Shown here: in pieces, positions 1 to 11,627 of the stretch
Layout: each line of letters opens with the position of its first letter
Position numbering within the stretch: position 1 is the first letter of the stretch
Source: Rotaria sp. Silwood1
Lineage: Eukaryota; Rotifera; Eurotatoria; Philodinida; Philodinidae
Direction: 5' to 3'
Assembly: GCA_905250075.1 (NCBI GenBank)
Contig: CAJNOP010000024.1
Span: 1,891,883 to 1,955,882 of the forward strand
DNA: 64,000 bases
The notes under the pieces: generated by a model
The model's input: the letters and a program-made list of their open reading frames with translations, nothing else
Told to the model about the DNA's origin: nothing
The model's database searches: none
Translations under genes and position numbers: made by a program

Positions 1-440
1 CGGGCTTCCATTTGGTATCAAATTCAATATTGATATCATTTGCCATTGGAGCTGTACCCACGGAGCAAAACATTTTTGGCAACCCTGTACATCTTGAACA
101 CATTTTTTTTGTTCTATTTTCAAATATTGTCGTGTATAATTTGTTTGATTATCTAATAAAACTTGTTCATCATCGTTTAAAACAATATATCCATGTTCAA
201 TTGAAATAAGAACATAAAGTGAGGAAAAGAAAAACCAACCTAATATAAAACCAAACAAAACAAATATTAATACAAGCCACCAGTAGAGGGCTGTAGATTG
301 CTCTATTTTGACAACCTGACTCTGCCCTGCCCTGCAAGTTTTTGTTATGTACCCTGTTCTGCCCTGCCCTGTTTTCTTTAAAACTAAAGAAAATTCCAAA
401 CTTTCGTATTAACTCATTATACAATTTCATTTCGATTTGT
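1..440 (-). CDS. Partial single-pass membrane protein gene, cut by window edge
   Basis: Not recognised. Read on the minus strand from about 300 down to position 1, one frame stays open and first gives a hydrophobic stretch rich in W, L, F and I (about 285-200), a likely membrane anchor. A polar region with an NYT glycosylation sequon follows (about 140), then a cysteine cluster C-x6-C-x2-C with FAP after it (about 93-60). Below about 60 a different frame looks more coding (GTAPMANDINIEFDTKW), so a one-base frameshift or sequence error near 57-60 is likely. The exon's upstream limit is unclear, because a GC-rich repeat (CCCTGCCCTG units, about 305-375) lies in it or just before it. The gene continues off the left edge. 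Whether it is live or decayed cannot be told from here. Confidence 0.3.
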
Positions 441-561
441 TACAACCATGAAGCAAAAAACAACAACATTATGTATCTCGAAAATTTCTAATCACGAAAA
501 TATCATCAACAATATCTGAATTTAAAAACTATCTTTTTTTTCTAATATTCGATCTGATGAA

Positions 562-952
562 CTAAAACATACTCCGATATGGGTATGCATCTTCTCTTCG
601 TACCCGCACCCTATCAAGAGTTTTGTTGTTTTTTAGTGTATTTGATTCATCTAAACAATTTTTAAAATGATAGCTACTAGTAGAAGTTTCGTTTGATATG
701 GAATATGATAATATCTCATGACACAATCGACATTTTACAAATGGTGAATATACATTATTCAAACGTTTAACACGTAATAAATGTTCCTAAAATGAACCAT
801 GAGATGATAATGGCGGTTCTACTATAGCTATAAATTCATCAGTTTTAAGTTTTTCTATCACCCACTTCTTTTTTCGTTCTATATCTTTTTTTGAATTAAA
901 CATAGTTGATATTTCACTAGCAGAAAAATCTAACCGATATTGATGATGATAT
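562..952 (-). pseudogene. hAT-type transposase relic with BED zinc finger
   Basis: On the minus strand a frame runs from about 952 to 562. It first encodes a lysine-rich segment (KKDIERKKKWVIEKL), then, after one in-frame TAG at about 788, EHLLRVKRLNNVYSPFVKC and a C-x2-C...H-x3-C finger: C and C near 729-719, H and C near 669-655. This is the spacing and setting of the N-terminal BED finger of hAT-superfamily transposases (a short linker, then the finger that binds transposon ends). No catalytic core follows; the frame ends at 562 in an arginine-rich tail built from a GGGTRCGGGTA-like repeat. With the stop and no downstream domain it is a dead fragment. The family call is from memory of the motif. 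Confidence 0.5.
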
Positions 953-1209
953 TTGAGAGATTAGTTAATGATGATAATGAAGAAAAGATCAAGATAAAAG
1001 TCAAAATAAGAAAACTAAATGCAAACTTGAGTAACCATATAATGTATAATGGATAGATTACCGACATATTTGCTTCTATTAAATATCTTTGCGACCAATC
1101 TAAATTGATTGTTCAGTTCACTTTCACTTCTATTTTTTTTCTTAATGTATAAATTTAGAAAAGATGTTGACAATATCTAGCGCATAAAAATCGTCACAGG
1201 TTGACAGCA

Positions 1210-1508
1210 CATGTAAAAAAATGGATTAAGAATCAGATTAAAAATCGATTATAATGGCACTATTATAATCTGATTTTAATCAGATTTTTCAGCTTTAAAA
1301 TACAGATTTTATTTGATTTTGATTTTTTTTATATCTATTTTAATCGATTATTATAGTAATTGTAGGTAATTGGTTAAAATAGATTAAAAGAAAATCAAAA
1401 TCAAATAAAAACTGTCTTTTAAAGCTGAAAAATCTGATTGAAACCAGATTATAATAGTGCCATTATAATCGATTTTTAATCTGATTCATAATGCAAATTT
1501 TTTACATA
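1210..1508. repeat. Large palindrome (MITE-like foldback element)
   Basis: The left arm begins ATGTAAAAAA and soon runs AATCAGATTAAAAATCGATT. The right arm is its reverse complement, ending near 1485-1508. The arms are about 130-140 bp, with a short loop near 1350-1370, and match almost base for base apart from a few changes. There is no coding capacity. It is very AT-rich and could form a hairpin over its full length, as expected of a non-autonomous foldback element. Clear target-site duplications were not found. Confidence 0.75.
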
Positions 1509-2700
1509 GGAGGTCACGATACTCGTACTCTGCAGCCTTTCCTGTAAAAATTTTCATAACCCGGCACTGCCCTGCCCTGTCAGGGCAGTGCAGGTTATCT
1601 ATACCCTGTTGGGCTCTAGTCACCAGTAGAGCCTATCGGGTCCGGGTATGGTCGGGGTCTGAAGATTTTTTTTCGAGCGGATCTGGGTCCGGGTCTAAAA
1701 CTTTTTGCACCCGATGGGCTCTACCCACAAAATATCAATCACCCAATATATATTCGTCTGTTCTGTTTTATCTTACAGTTGGTTTTTCGTTCATGATTGA
1801 CATTTTGTATTATGAAAAGGTCTGATCATAAAATGATATTCAGTCATCCTTCTGTTCATTGTTAATATAAAGCACCTAAAGTTTTTTCTTTTTATTTTAT
1901 CCTCTCTATTATTAAATTTGGAAGTGCATACGATGAATATCATAAGCGTTCATAACTGTTTGATTATACGACTGCATATTGTTATAGTGCATACAGAATC
2001 ATAGACAAACGAAAAAAATTGATTCACAATATAGCATGACTGGTGAATAAAATATGATGAGAATATGCAACTTAGGAATGAAACCAGGAAAAACTGGAAA
2101 GAAGACAAACGAACGAAAAAAAAAGCGGTTACAGTAAAGAGAAGAGAGAGAGAGAATAACAAACACAAGCGCGCCAAGTTTTACATGGATAAATAGTCAA
2201 CGCACAAAAGAAGCAGTGATTGATGCCTTGCATGTATATGTTACACTTGTTTCATTCGAAAGAAATGTAGTGGCGTAATCAGGGATGTGCTAGGCTCGCC
2301 ACTGCTCTACCAGCAGAAGAAAAAAAGACTATAATAATTATCCTTATTGACGCTATATTTCATGAATTTTCTCCAAGATAATGGAGCATTGTCCTACCAT
2401 TCAAGATCTTCTGTTTATACCACTAAAGAAATGTCCAAAAGACTCATTCTTTTTACTCTTATGAAATAAATCTTAATTAAGCATATTACTAAAAAAACTA
2501 TTGACCGAGTTAAATAACGTATCTAATCACAACGACATACTCCTAATTTTAATTTTCTCAATGTAACTATCGCAACTGATTTCCAAACATCGGAATACTT
2601 GTGTTTTCTCAACTAAGTATTGAAACAGCGTATGAAACAACTTATATAATTCTGTCAAAGCTATTTGTTCATAACATTGAATAGTCTTGATGATGACAAA
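1509..2700. other. Non-coding stretch with a GC-rich repeat patch
   Basis: Positions 1559-1735 are strikingly GC-rich for this window. They contain CCCTGCCCTG and its inverse, then GGGTCCGGGT units and two copies of GGGCTCTA in related contexts. Near 2283 is AGGGATGTGC, resembling the first bases of hAT transposon ends. The rest is AT-rich with no supported gene; a small minus-strand open frame at 1950-2177 is low-complexity. Confidence 0.45.
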
Positions 2701-2788
2701 GAAAGTATATTTCCTTTGCTTATTTTGGTAAACATAAAATTAAACTTTTGGATATTCTACTTGATCTCACAACCGTATTGAGTTGTGT

Positions 2789-3531
2789 TCAATCTGCAAC
2801 TATGAGTAGAGGATGTGGCAATGATCGTTCGAGACATATTTTACTCTTGTACACAGATAAAAATAATATTGATCCTTGAATAAAATAGTCATTACAGACA
2901 GCGTCGGGTGCGGTTACTGAGAACATGGATAGTGAAGGTTGTACTATTGCAATGCTCTGATCATGTACAGAAGCAGTACTACTGAGAATTTTTTCTTTTT
3001 CTTTCCATTGTATAAGTCGTTGTTTTAAAGCAACAAAAAAGCCTACGTAATTCACATACTATTTATCGATATTGTTCTCTCTATTCGTTTCCTTCATCCA
3101 AAAATCTTTTAAGAACATGAGAATAGTTTCATACAGTTTCCAACTCACATTAAAAAACATTTTATTCTTATCAAAACCAACATTTTCACAAATAATCATT
3201 ACTGGTGAGAGATCACTAGTGCCAGTCTTCACAATCTCTTCTCGTGCACCTTCTACATTTGTAAACATTAAATCAATGTTTCTTTTCGAATGTTTAGTAG
3301 AATGTGACGTTGATGGAATGTAATAACGATTGTTTTTATTCTACACATCCTTTTCAAACTTCTATCTCTTTTATGGGTACATTACAATCAACAATGATGA
3401 TTGTATTTTCAATGATGTATGATTGTAAATTTCCTAAATCTTCTACTCTGTACTGGCGGTCAATAAATAGCAATTGTTCGAATTGTTTGACTGAGCCCAG
3501 TACAAGCTGTTCAAACAAAATACTAAATTGA
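2789..3531 (-). pseudogene. Decayed coding sequence of unknown origin
   Basis: Three adjacent minus-strand segments look like coding sequence but do not join into one frame: about 3531-3370 (FEQLVLGSVKQFEQLL), then 3268-3059 (begins MFTNVEGAREEIVKTG), then 3055-2789. In-frame stops separate them and no convincing splice sites connect them. The family was not recognised. A frame-shifted old gene copy is the simplest reading; real small exons cannot be excluded. Confidence 0.25.
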
Positions 3532-3540
3532 GCTATTCGA

Positions 3541-5902
3541 TATGCATTTCACAGATTATCAACTTCTGTAAATACAAAAATTAGAGACATTCATTTTATG
3601 ACGAACGTTCTGACAGAAAAGAATCAAAGAGAGTTGTTCTTTTAACAGAGAGATATTTTTACATTGCATCAGGATATTTTCTTAAAAATCTGCCATAATC
3701 ATTCTGCAAAAACTTTGTCTACTTGTTTCTGATCTTTTTGTCTAGAAGCCTGATTGACAAAACTGTTTTATTGTTGAGAACAGAAAAAAAATATATGGCA
3801 TCTACCCTCCATTTAGAAAACATAGTACTTATGGAAATGCTCATCTTTGAATAATAATTATTATTTCGTGTGTTGACAGTTTTTTTCGACCGATGCAATG
3901 AAGAGAGACATAGAAATGGCGATGTATGCTGCTGTTGATCTCTCCATCCGGCAATATTAAGACTGTCATCATCGATTAGACTAAATCATTAAGTAATAAT
4001 TCAAGTGTAGGCAGTAGTTGTAATTTAATATTCAGAGCTATTTGATTGATTTTCATATTGATACGATCTAAGTTTTTATCCATACAAGACGTAGTCTTTA
4101 CCATATTGAACATGTTTTGTTTGATTAATAATAACATTTTGGTTGTATCTTCATTAGTTATTGTTCATGATTGTAATAGAGCAAATATGAAACAATAATC
4201 GATGCAATTGTCTTGATGATATTGCACTTTCAACTTATTATTTTAAATTTAACGTGTATGTAGCTTTTCTACATTCACTAAATAAAGAATGATGATAGTC
4301 ATCATGTTAGATACGAAGAACTATATTTGAAAGCTCATGTGTTTGATTATCAATAAGAGTATAGTATATTATATGATTGCCGATCAGAAAAAGTATGATA
4401 GTAGAGAATGTATTTTCAACTATTGTGATATTGATATTAGTGATTTGAAATGACTATTTATTTGTAGACATAAATATTTTGTATGAGTCAGTTTTTTGTT
4501 TACATACTACTCATATGACTGATGAGTGAAAATGCGACCGATATTTTTTGCTATTTGAACTATTCTTCAAATAATGTTTAAAATCTGCATGTTTCAACCG
4601 CTTAAATGGAAGACAATACGATTAATATTCTAATAATTCCTATCGTAGTTAAGCATATTGTGGATTATTAGTCGATAGATATATAGAGTCAGTAACTATT
4701 CATCAATTCACTTGACCAACAATTTTTGTTTTTGTATTCAATAAAATACACATTGCTATGTTAATATTAGACATTGCAGCTGTGAAAAATGAATGAGATG
4801 TTTATAAACACCGAGTACTAAAATACTAAGGTTTTGACGAATACATGCAATCCTTTATTTCACTTTGGTACGTAGCTGCTATAATAATATTTCCAACTGT
4901 TGTTTTATTGATTATTATTTGTCATAGCGATGATAGATGAGTAAATTTATTACTAATTAGACGATGAATGTGCCTTATTAGTACAATAATTACTGCAAAT
5001 TACATTTCTCATTAAAATAGATAGAGGAAGATGTCGTCAAAACAAGAATGTAAGCAAGTACTTTTGTGTCTACTCTCGAAGCAGAAGAAAGAAAACGTGC
5101 ATCACTTGATTGTTTGTTCAATAATAGTTCTTTTTTAATTTTTAACGAAAGGATATCATCTAATAAAGTTTTCTTTCTCGATGTATCTCATAATTGCTAT
5201 ATACAACATCATCATACAACGACTATTTATGGATTATATTTGGGTTCCGTCTTCCATGTTTACTATCACAAATGAAATATTCGTAACTAAGTTTCTTTTT
5301 AACTGTGAAATCAAATTCTAACTGATTAATCTTATCGATTACTTCCTTTACTGTTCAATATTTCACGCCTTTTAAAAATACTAAATAGGTAGAATTTAAA
5401 AAAAAACAATCTGATTAGTCACTTGCTCATTTTTCTCTGTAAATAAATGACGAAACATTTTTGAAATAAGTTCTAGTATTATACTGCCATCTTTGATTAT
5501 AAAAAACAAAAAAGAAATCTTTGGTGAATATCTTTCGACTAATAAATAAAATAAATAAATAAAAAGTCGTTCAAATACGAATGGTTTATTCTTTCCATCA
5601 ATCAAGGATATTATTTATGTAAATGATCATCCAATAAAAATGATTGATTAAAAAAAGAGTCAATCAAAATGAGGGTACATAAAGACATAAATAAAGTTTA
5701 CAATGGAGTAAATACATATGAAGACCTATTCTGTCAGTTAAGGAAACAAAACAACAAATATTTTATTTCTCAATTATATTGTTACTTTTATGATTATTTT
5801 ATTTTTAAGATCTATTTTTTTTTTCTATTTTTTTGCATTTTGTTTATCATCATAAAAGTTGTTAATATGCACTGTTAACATCTTAAGAAAAAAAACCGAA
5901 TT
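3541..5902. other. Intergenic, no gene seen
   Basis: AT-rich sequence upstream of TMEM127. The small open frames here (5066-5275, 5396-5605, 5669-5878) are hydrophobic or low-complexity, and none has supported splice sites or a recognisable domain. The TMEM127 promoter should lie in the last few hundred bases, but no clear TATA box or other element stands out. Confidence 0.4.
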
Positions 5903-7798
5903 ATGTCACCGAATAATCGATTTTTTTCATGCTTTTTTTCTCGTTTCTCAACTACTAATAATGATCATCATCGAGCTCATCAACTTGTTAATACCGAAGA
6001 TGAAATAAATAGTGATGATCCGACCGAACACACAATAGTTGAAGAACAAAATCTTGTTTCTCAACCAATAACAACAAGAGCTTATTCATCATCCTCAATA
6101 TTAAAACGATATGAACGAAATTATATTTCAGCATCATGTAGTATGTTTGCTATAGCTGCATTAGCAGTAAGTCTATCTGATTATCGATGGTTCTGGTTAA
6201 ATGGTGGTTTATGCAATTCAAAATATATTGGTTTAAGTATGTTTTTTGCTGTTGGAAAATTATTTGTTGTACGAGTACCTGTTGCATGGGATCCATCAGC
6301 ACCAATGAACGAAATTTATCAATTTAAACCAAATGATTATATGGGTATATTTTGAAAAAAAAAGAATATGATCAAATAATCAAAAATTTTTTCTTATAGA
6401 TTTAAGTGGTTGTGTTGATACACGTTCGATATTAATTCTTCGTTTAATGATAACATTAATTTGTTTAGCGATATTTTCTTCGACTATTGGATTTTTATTA
6501 GATGCACTTGGACCAATGAAATTTGGACTAAAATTTATGAGACGTCATGCGTTTTGGCATATTTTATCAGGTAACAAAAAAATAAAAATAAATTTGATTT
6601 AAGTTTTCGTAAATGATTTTATTTTGTTTTTCGATTTGTTTAGTTCTTCTTTGTACAGTAGTAACCGGTCTATGTTTTTGGGCATCGGAATTAATTTATG
6701 ATATTCAAGATAAAACTCGTACGAAAATAGGAAAAAAAGTCGAAGTACAATTCGATGTCGCTTATTATCTTGTTGTTATGTCCAGCGGTCTTTCATTATT
6801 AGCATCTGCTTTTGCACTCTTAAGACGATATCCAACAGCTGAAGAAGAACATTTAGAAAGGTATATTATTAATCATTTTCGGACGAGATTTACTTATATA
6901 AAAAAAAAACAAAATTTCAAAAACTTTGTAGGAAAAGAAAAGACGACGATTGAAGGTAGACTATTTGTCTTAATACTACAATATATTGGAGATCGTTAGA
7001 TAATAAATAGATTCCTCATTGATATTTCATGGTATTTCTAAAAAAACAAAGTTCCGATTGTGATAGCAGTTGTTTTTGATTCAGTGATACAAAGAGAATA
7101 GTGTTGAACGTTTAAAACTTATTATGCCTACAGAATGTTTAAAAAAAACATGCACGAAGATGATGTTCCGTTTTGTTTTGAGAGGTGCTTCACATCTATA
7201 GTTTAAGACATGATTCAGGTAAACAACTATTCTGCTGACTTCTTATCTAAAGATCTTTAAAATAAAACACAGTTGAATGTTTTTCTTTTTTAAAAGAGGA
7301 TGAATTTTAAAATAATTTTATCTTATGTAGTATCAAGTAATAAAGATGTTCGGAGTTCATTATTTACATACTTATGAGGAAACCTTTTCATTGGTGTCAA
7401 ACTTTATGCATATAGAGAACTCAATTATATTAGTTTACATAAAAGGATCATTATGTAGTATCTACAGGCAAAAAAAAATTTATTGAACTAGGAAAATGGG
7501 TATTTGAAGAGGTTCCCTCATTAGTGGAAATCATAAAAGTGCATTGATAAATTAATAATGAGTGGATTCAAAACTCTGTATGTATGTATATGGATATTTT
7601 GTATCTTTGAGAAGTTAAAATAAAAAAAGATCTTTATTTATATTTCTGTTATTATATTTAATTAGATTAATGGATGATTGGTCACGACGTGAAGAACCTT
7701 TGTTTATTGAACGTTCTTTACCGGCTTCAATATCAACAATACCAACAAGTGATGAACCACCACCAGAATATTCCGAACAGAATGTTATTGTAGTATGA
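5903..7798 (+). CDS. TMEM127: TMEM127 homologue, four-pass endosomal/lysosomal membrane protein
   Basis: Four exons, 5903-6344, 6400-6570, 6644-6860 and 7666-7798, all with GT-AG introns (55, 73 and 805 bp) and consistent phases; 321 codons including stop. Residues about 72-92 form the first membrane helix. The next three lie around RLMITLICLAIFSSTIGF, HILSVLLCTVVTGLCFWASELI and YLVVMSSGLSLLASAFALL. The blocks DALGP...RRHAFWHIL, FWASELI and LLRRYPTAEEE match the core of animal TMEM127 as remembered. The C-terminus carries PPPEYSE, a PPxY motif at the same place as the PPxY in the human protein. In vertebrates TMEM127 sits on endosomes and lysosomes and restrains mTORC1. The N-terminus (first 70 residues, Ser/Asp/Glu-rich) is not conserved. 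A candidate AATAAA lies at 7994-7999. Confidence 0.87.
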
Positions 7799-8196
7799 AC
7801 AAGTATTTTTCTTTTTTTCAGAATCTCTTATATTAAACAGTGATTGTATCTACAATAATTTTTTCTCATTCTTTTATATTTGTATGTAATTAACTGGAAC
7901 TTGTTCTTCTTCTTCTTCTTCTTCTTCTTCTTCTTCTTCTTTTTGCTGTAACTACTATATATTATTTACACACCGTAGTTAATGGGGAAAATGAATAAAT
8001 GCAAAAAAAAAAAAACAGTTGAAGATATATTATAATGATTGAACGATCATATTACTAACATTATATTTGCGTCCTTTTCTTTTTCTTTTATTCTTTAGAT
8101 GATGACAATATCTTATCAAAGTATTAAGGTCATGTCTTAAATATAATTCTTTGACGATTATATAATATATTAAGTGCCTATGTGTCACTACTCAAC
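7799..8196. other. Short intergenic spacer between TMEM127 and LIS1
   Basis: The spacer is 398 bp and carries a (TTC)n microsatellite at about 7904-7942 and a candidate polyadenylation signal for TMEM127 at 7994-7999. The LIS1 start codon is at 8197. The tight tandem spacing leaves about 200 bp for a LIS1 promoter unless LIS1 has a distant 5' exon or is trans-spliced. Confidence 0.6.
7994..7999 (+). terminator. Candidate polyadenylation signal AATAAA of TMEM127
   Basis: AATAAA lies about 195 bp after the TMEM127 stop and just upstream of an A-run, in a spacer with few other candidates. Confidence 0.45.
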
Positions 8197-10923
8197 ATGG
8201 TTCTTTCTGAAAAACAAAAAAATGAACTGTAAGATTTTCTTTTTTTTTTTTTAATGTCTTATTGATTAATAAAAAATTATATATATGTATGTTTTTTCTT
8301 TTATTTCAGTAATCAAGCTATAGCTGATTATTTAGCCACAAATGGTTATACAATCTCATGTAAAGAATTTTGCAGAGAAGCAAATATTGTATGAAAAATT
8401 TTGATAAAATAATTCGAATAAATTGATTTGTTCTAGTCTACTAATGAAAGTGTGGAAAGAAAAGATCAATTGGAAAAAAAATGGACTTCAGTTATACGAC
8501 TACAGAAGAAAGTAAAAATAAAATATTTCACTAGTGTTTAATAATAATGAATACTGAACGTTTTTTTTTATTATTAAGGTTATGGATCTTGAATCAAAAT
8601 TACAAGAAGCTCTACAAGAAGCGATAACTGGTGTATCTCCTGGACCAAAACGTCAACCTAACGAATGGATACCTCGACCTCCTGAAAAATTCGAGCTAAA
8701 AGGTCATCGTGACACAGTGACACGCGTTGTCTTTCATCCAACTTACGATATTCTTGCATCAGCTAGTGAAGATGCAACAATTAAAGTATAAATTCTTCAT
8801 AATAAATATATTTTTTAAATTTATTTGTATATAGATATGGGATTATGAATCAGGAGAACATGAACGAACATTAAAAGGTCATACAGCACCGGTGCAAGAT
8901 ATTGCCTTTGATCATACAGGCAAATGGCTTGGTAAAACACTTTTCTTTATTCCATTAAAAAAAAAAAAAAACTTCGAATCTTTTTTTATTCTTGCTTAGT
9001 ATCATGTTCGGCTGATATGAGTGTTCGTTTATGGGATTTTCAAACTTATCAATGTGTAAAAACAATGCATGGTAATGAAAAGTCAATAATGTGATTTTAA
9101 GTTTTGTTTTTCTTAGGTCATGATCATAATGTATCGTCAGTAACGTTTACTCCAAGTGGTGATCATATTATTTCATGTAGTCGTGATAAAACGATTAAAA
9201 TATGGGAAGTATCAACGGCGTAAGTGTCATTGTTAAAATATATTTTGATAAAAAACAAATAATCTAGTTTATAAATTGTTCATCTTAGATAGTCAAAGGT
9301 AGTTTTTTGTTTTATGAAAAAAAAAAAAAGAAATTAAGCATGTAAAATATTTATCATTTCAAATTATATTGGAGATAGTAATTTAAAATGATCATTTCAC
9401 ATAATTAGAGATGTGCTGGACTAAATTCTTTTTGGTTTTAGTCATAATCCTAATAAATTTAATCTAGAAGAAACTATTCAAAATTTTATTCATATCATGT
9501 CTAGAAAAATTCTTCAATATTCACTGTTTTAATTTGTTTAGTTAACGACCAGTACTCTCTTGGGTAATCTTTCTTGAATTATATTTTGATTGATATGATT
9601 TATAAGATAATTTGCTTAAAACTATAGAGTATTGAACTATCTATCAATGATAAAATGCTTGTGAATCGTATTTTTGATGCATACTTTCATAAGTAGTCAA
9701 TCACAAAAAATACAAAGTTCTCAATAGATTTTTTTTTTACATGTAGAGAACTCGTTGTGCTGATCTTTTTCGGTAAAAAAGAAATATTCAAATTCATTCA
9801 ATAAATCATAGTGCTCAAGTCAAAATAGTCGAAAACATCTACAATCACTCAGTAGCAGTCAAGAACAGTCGAATTATTCACTATGATTTCTTGAGTAAAT
9901 TTGGAGACGACTCATTAGAGCGTATCAGGCTGATTTTGAACTAGATGGACTCTCCTACCTATCAAAAATATGATTTGCAAGCATTTTATTGTTTGTCAGA
10001 TAATCTTTAGTTCTGGTTGGGACAACTTTTCCTTAATACTTGTAAACCTTCAAATTTCAGTCTCGCACATCTCTACACTTAGCACTGATATATCATAAAA
10101 ATTGTAGAAATATTTCTAATAATTTAATTTTATAGATTTTGTGTAAAATCTCTTGTTGGACATCGAGAGTGGATACGTATGATACGTGTTTATCACGATG
10201 GTACATTAATTGCCAGTTGTTCAGTCGATCATGTATGTAAATGAAGAATTTTTATGAAGTAAAATTTGTGTCTTTGATAGACTGTACGTATTTGGTCACT
10301 GCCAAGTGGTGAATGTAAAACTGAATTACGTGGTCATGACAATGTTATTGAATGTATTGCTTGGGCACCGGATTCGGCCGGACCACATATATCCGAATCG
10401 ATTTCTAATGGTGGATCTGAAGTATTTATCTTTGTTTTTATTCGAAAAAATTTATTTTCATAAAAAAAATATTCTTTATTATTAGACACAGAAACGATCC
10501 GGTCCTTATCTCGTATCCGGTGCACGTGATAAGACAATTCGAATGTGGGATGTAACTAATGGTTTATGTTTGTTTATATTAGTAAATATTTAATTAAAAT
10601 AAATATTTTATTTATTTATTTATTTATTAAATTTATATTAGACTGGTCATGATAATTGGGTTCGTGGACTTGTATTTCACCCAGGTGGAAAATATCTATT
10701 GAGTTGTTCTGATGATAAAACATTACGTGTATGGGATATTAAAAATAAACGAAATACAAAAACTATTGATGCTCATACTCATTTTTGTACTTCACTTGGT
10801 AAAATATATCGTTCATTTATTTCTTATTTTATATGTTTGCTTTATTTAGATATGCATCGAAATAAACCTTTTGTGATTACGGGTAGTGTTGATGCATCAG
10901 TTAAAGTATGGGAATGTCGTTGA
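8197..10923 (+). CDS. PAFAH1B1: LIS1, dynein regulator (PAFAH1B1)
   Basis: Twelve exons: 8197-8228, 8310-8388, 8437-8511, 8579-8785, 8835-8931, 9000-9071, 9117-9219, 10136-10232, 10281-10421, 10486-10581, 10642-10798, 10850-10923. Every junction is GT-AG with matching phase. The product is 409 aa; human LIS1 is 410. It starts [11 protein letters not shown], followed by a LisH dimerisation motif ([11 protein letters not shown], residues 7-39), a coiled coil ending [18 protein letters not shown], the linker [15 protein letters not shown], and seven WD40 blades with repeated [12 protein letters not shown]-type endings, closing in [14 protein letters not shown]1 binds the dynein motor with NDEL1 and is needed for nuclear migration, spindle positioning and transport; it is also the noncatalytic subunit of PAF acetylhydrolase 1B. 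The call is nearly certain. Intron 7 (916 bp) is far longer than its neighbours and holds an insert. Confidence 0.97.
9407..10074. mobile_element. Transposon-like insertion in LIS1 intron 7 (hAT-like ends)
   Basis: The 10-bp ends AGAGATGTGC (9407-9416) and GCACATCTCT (10065-10074) are exact inverse complements. They bracket about 670 bp that makes this intron roughly ten times longer than most others in the gene. AGAGATG/AGGGATGTGC resembles the first bases of hAT transposon ends. No open frame lies inside. An 8-bp target duplication is not intact (CACATAAT on the left, CACTTAGC on the right), so this is an old or tentative call. Confidence 0.45.
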
Positions 10924-11627
10924 ACTTGTATTAACAGCATTAATAGACATGCTAATTGTTTCCTTTTCTTTCCAACTCATCCTTATCGATTTGTATTCCT
11001 TTATTTGCGTGATGGAATTGTCTACTATTATTTATTTTCTTGTTCTTTCATGTATCTGCTACTGATGCAATAGCTTTTTTTTTCTCTTTCTTTAGTCATA
11101 CATACGCATATATAAATATATATATACATAAATTGACGAGAGAACTAAAACAAAACATATTTAACTGAGAGGAGACATAACAATTTCCTTTGATGTGTGA
11201 ACGAACAAAAAAATAACTATCCAGCACACAAAATGCATTTTTCTTTTTACATAAACTTTCTTTTTCTCTCTATTTTTGAAAAAAATAAACGACATATGAG
11301 CGAGACACGAAAGAAAAAAGTGTGTGAATGAACTACTTTGTTTTCTTTTTTTTTCCCACGTTGCTTGTGTATGTCTGTTGATTTTACTTATTTGTGTGTA
11401 TGTGTGCGCACTGTTTGTTTAGAATGTTGCTCTCTCTCTTTTTTTTTTCTGTGTGCATTGATTGGTTATCTTTATTTCGTTTTCTTTGCTCTGTTCACTT
11501 CTTTTTCGCTCAAAATACAGTACAGAAGTTCGAGAAAAAAGCATTTTTTTTTTACATCAAAGTCAAAATACACTAAACACAAAACGAACAACATGAAGTT
11601 TAAATGAAGCAGGTAGAAAATATCTAG
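10924..11627. other. Shared 3' flank of convergent LIS1 and GCHFR
   Basis: This is the 3'-UTR region of both genes, pyrimidine-rich in places. An AATAAA on the plus strand at about 11284-11289 is a candidate LIS1 poly(A) signal. TTTATT at about 11471 would be the reverse-strand signal for GCHFR, so the two transcripts may overlap. Open frames here (11338-11607) are low-complexity F/L/S-rich and not genes. Confidence 0.45.

Noticed and set aside
11338-11607. 89-codon open frame
   Set aside because: F/L/S-rich translation of pyrimidine-rich 3'-UTR sequence between LIS1 and GCHFR; no start context or domain.
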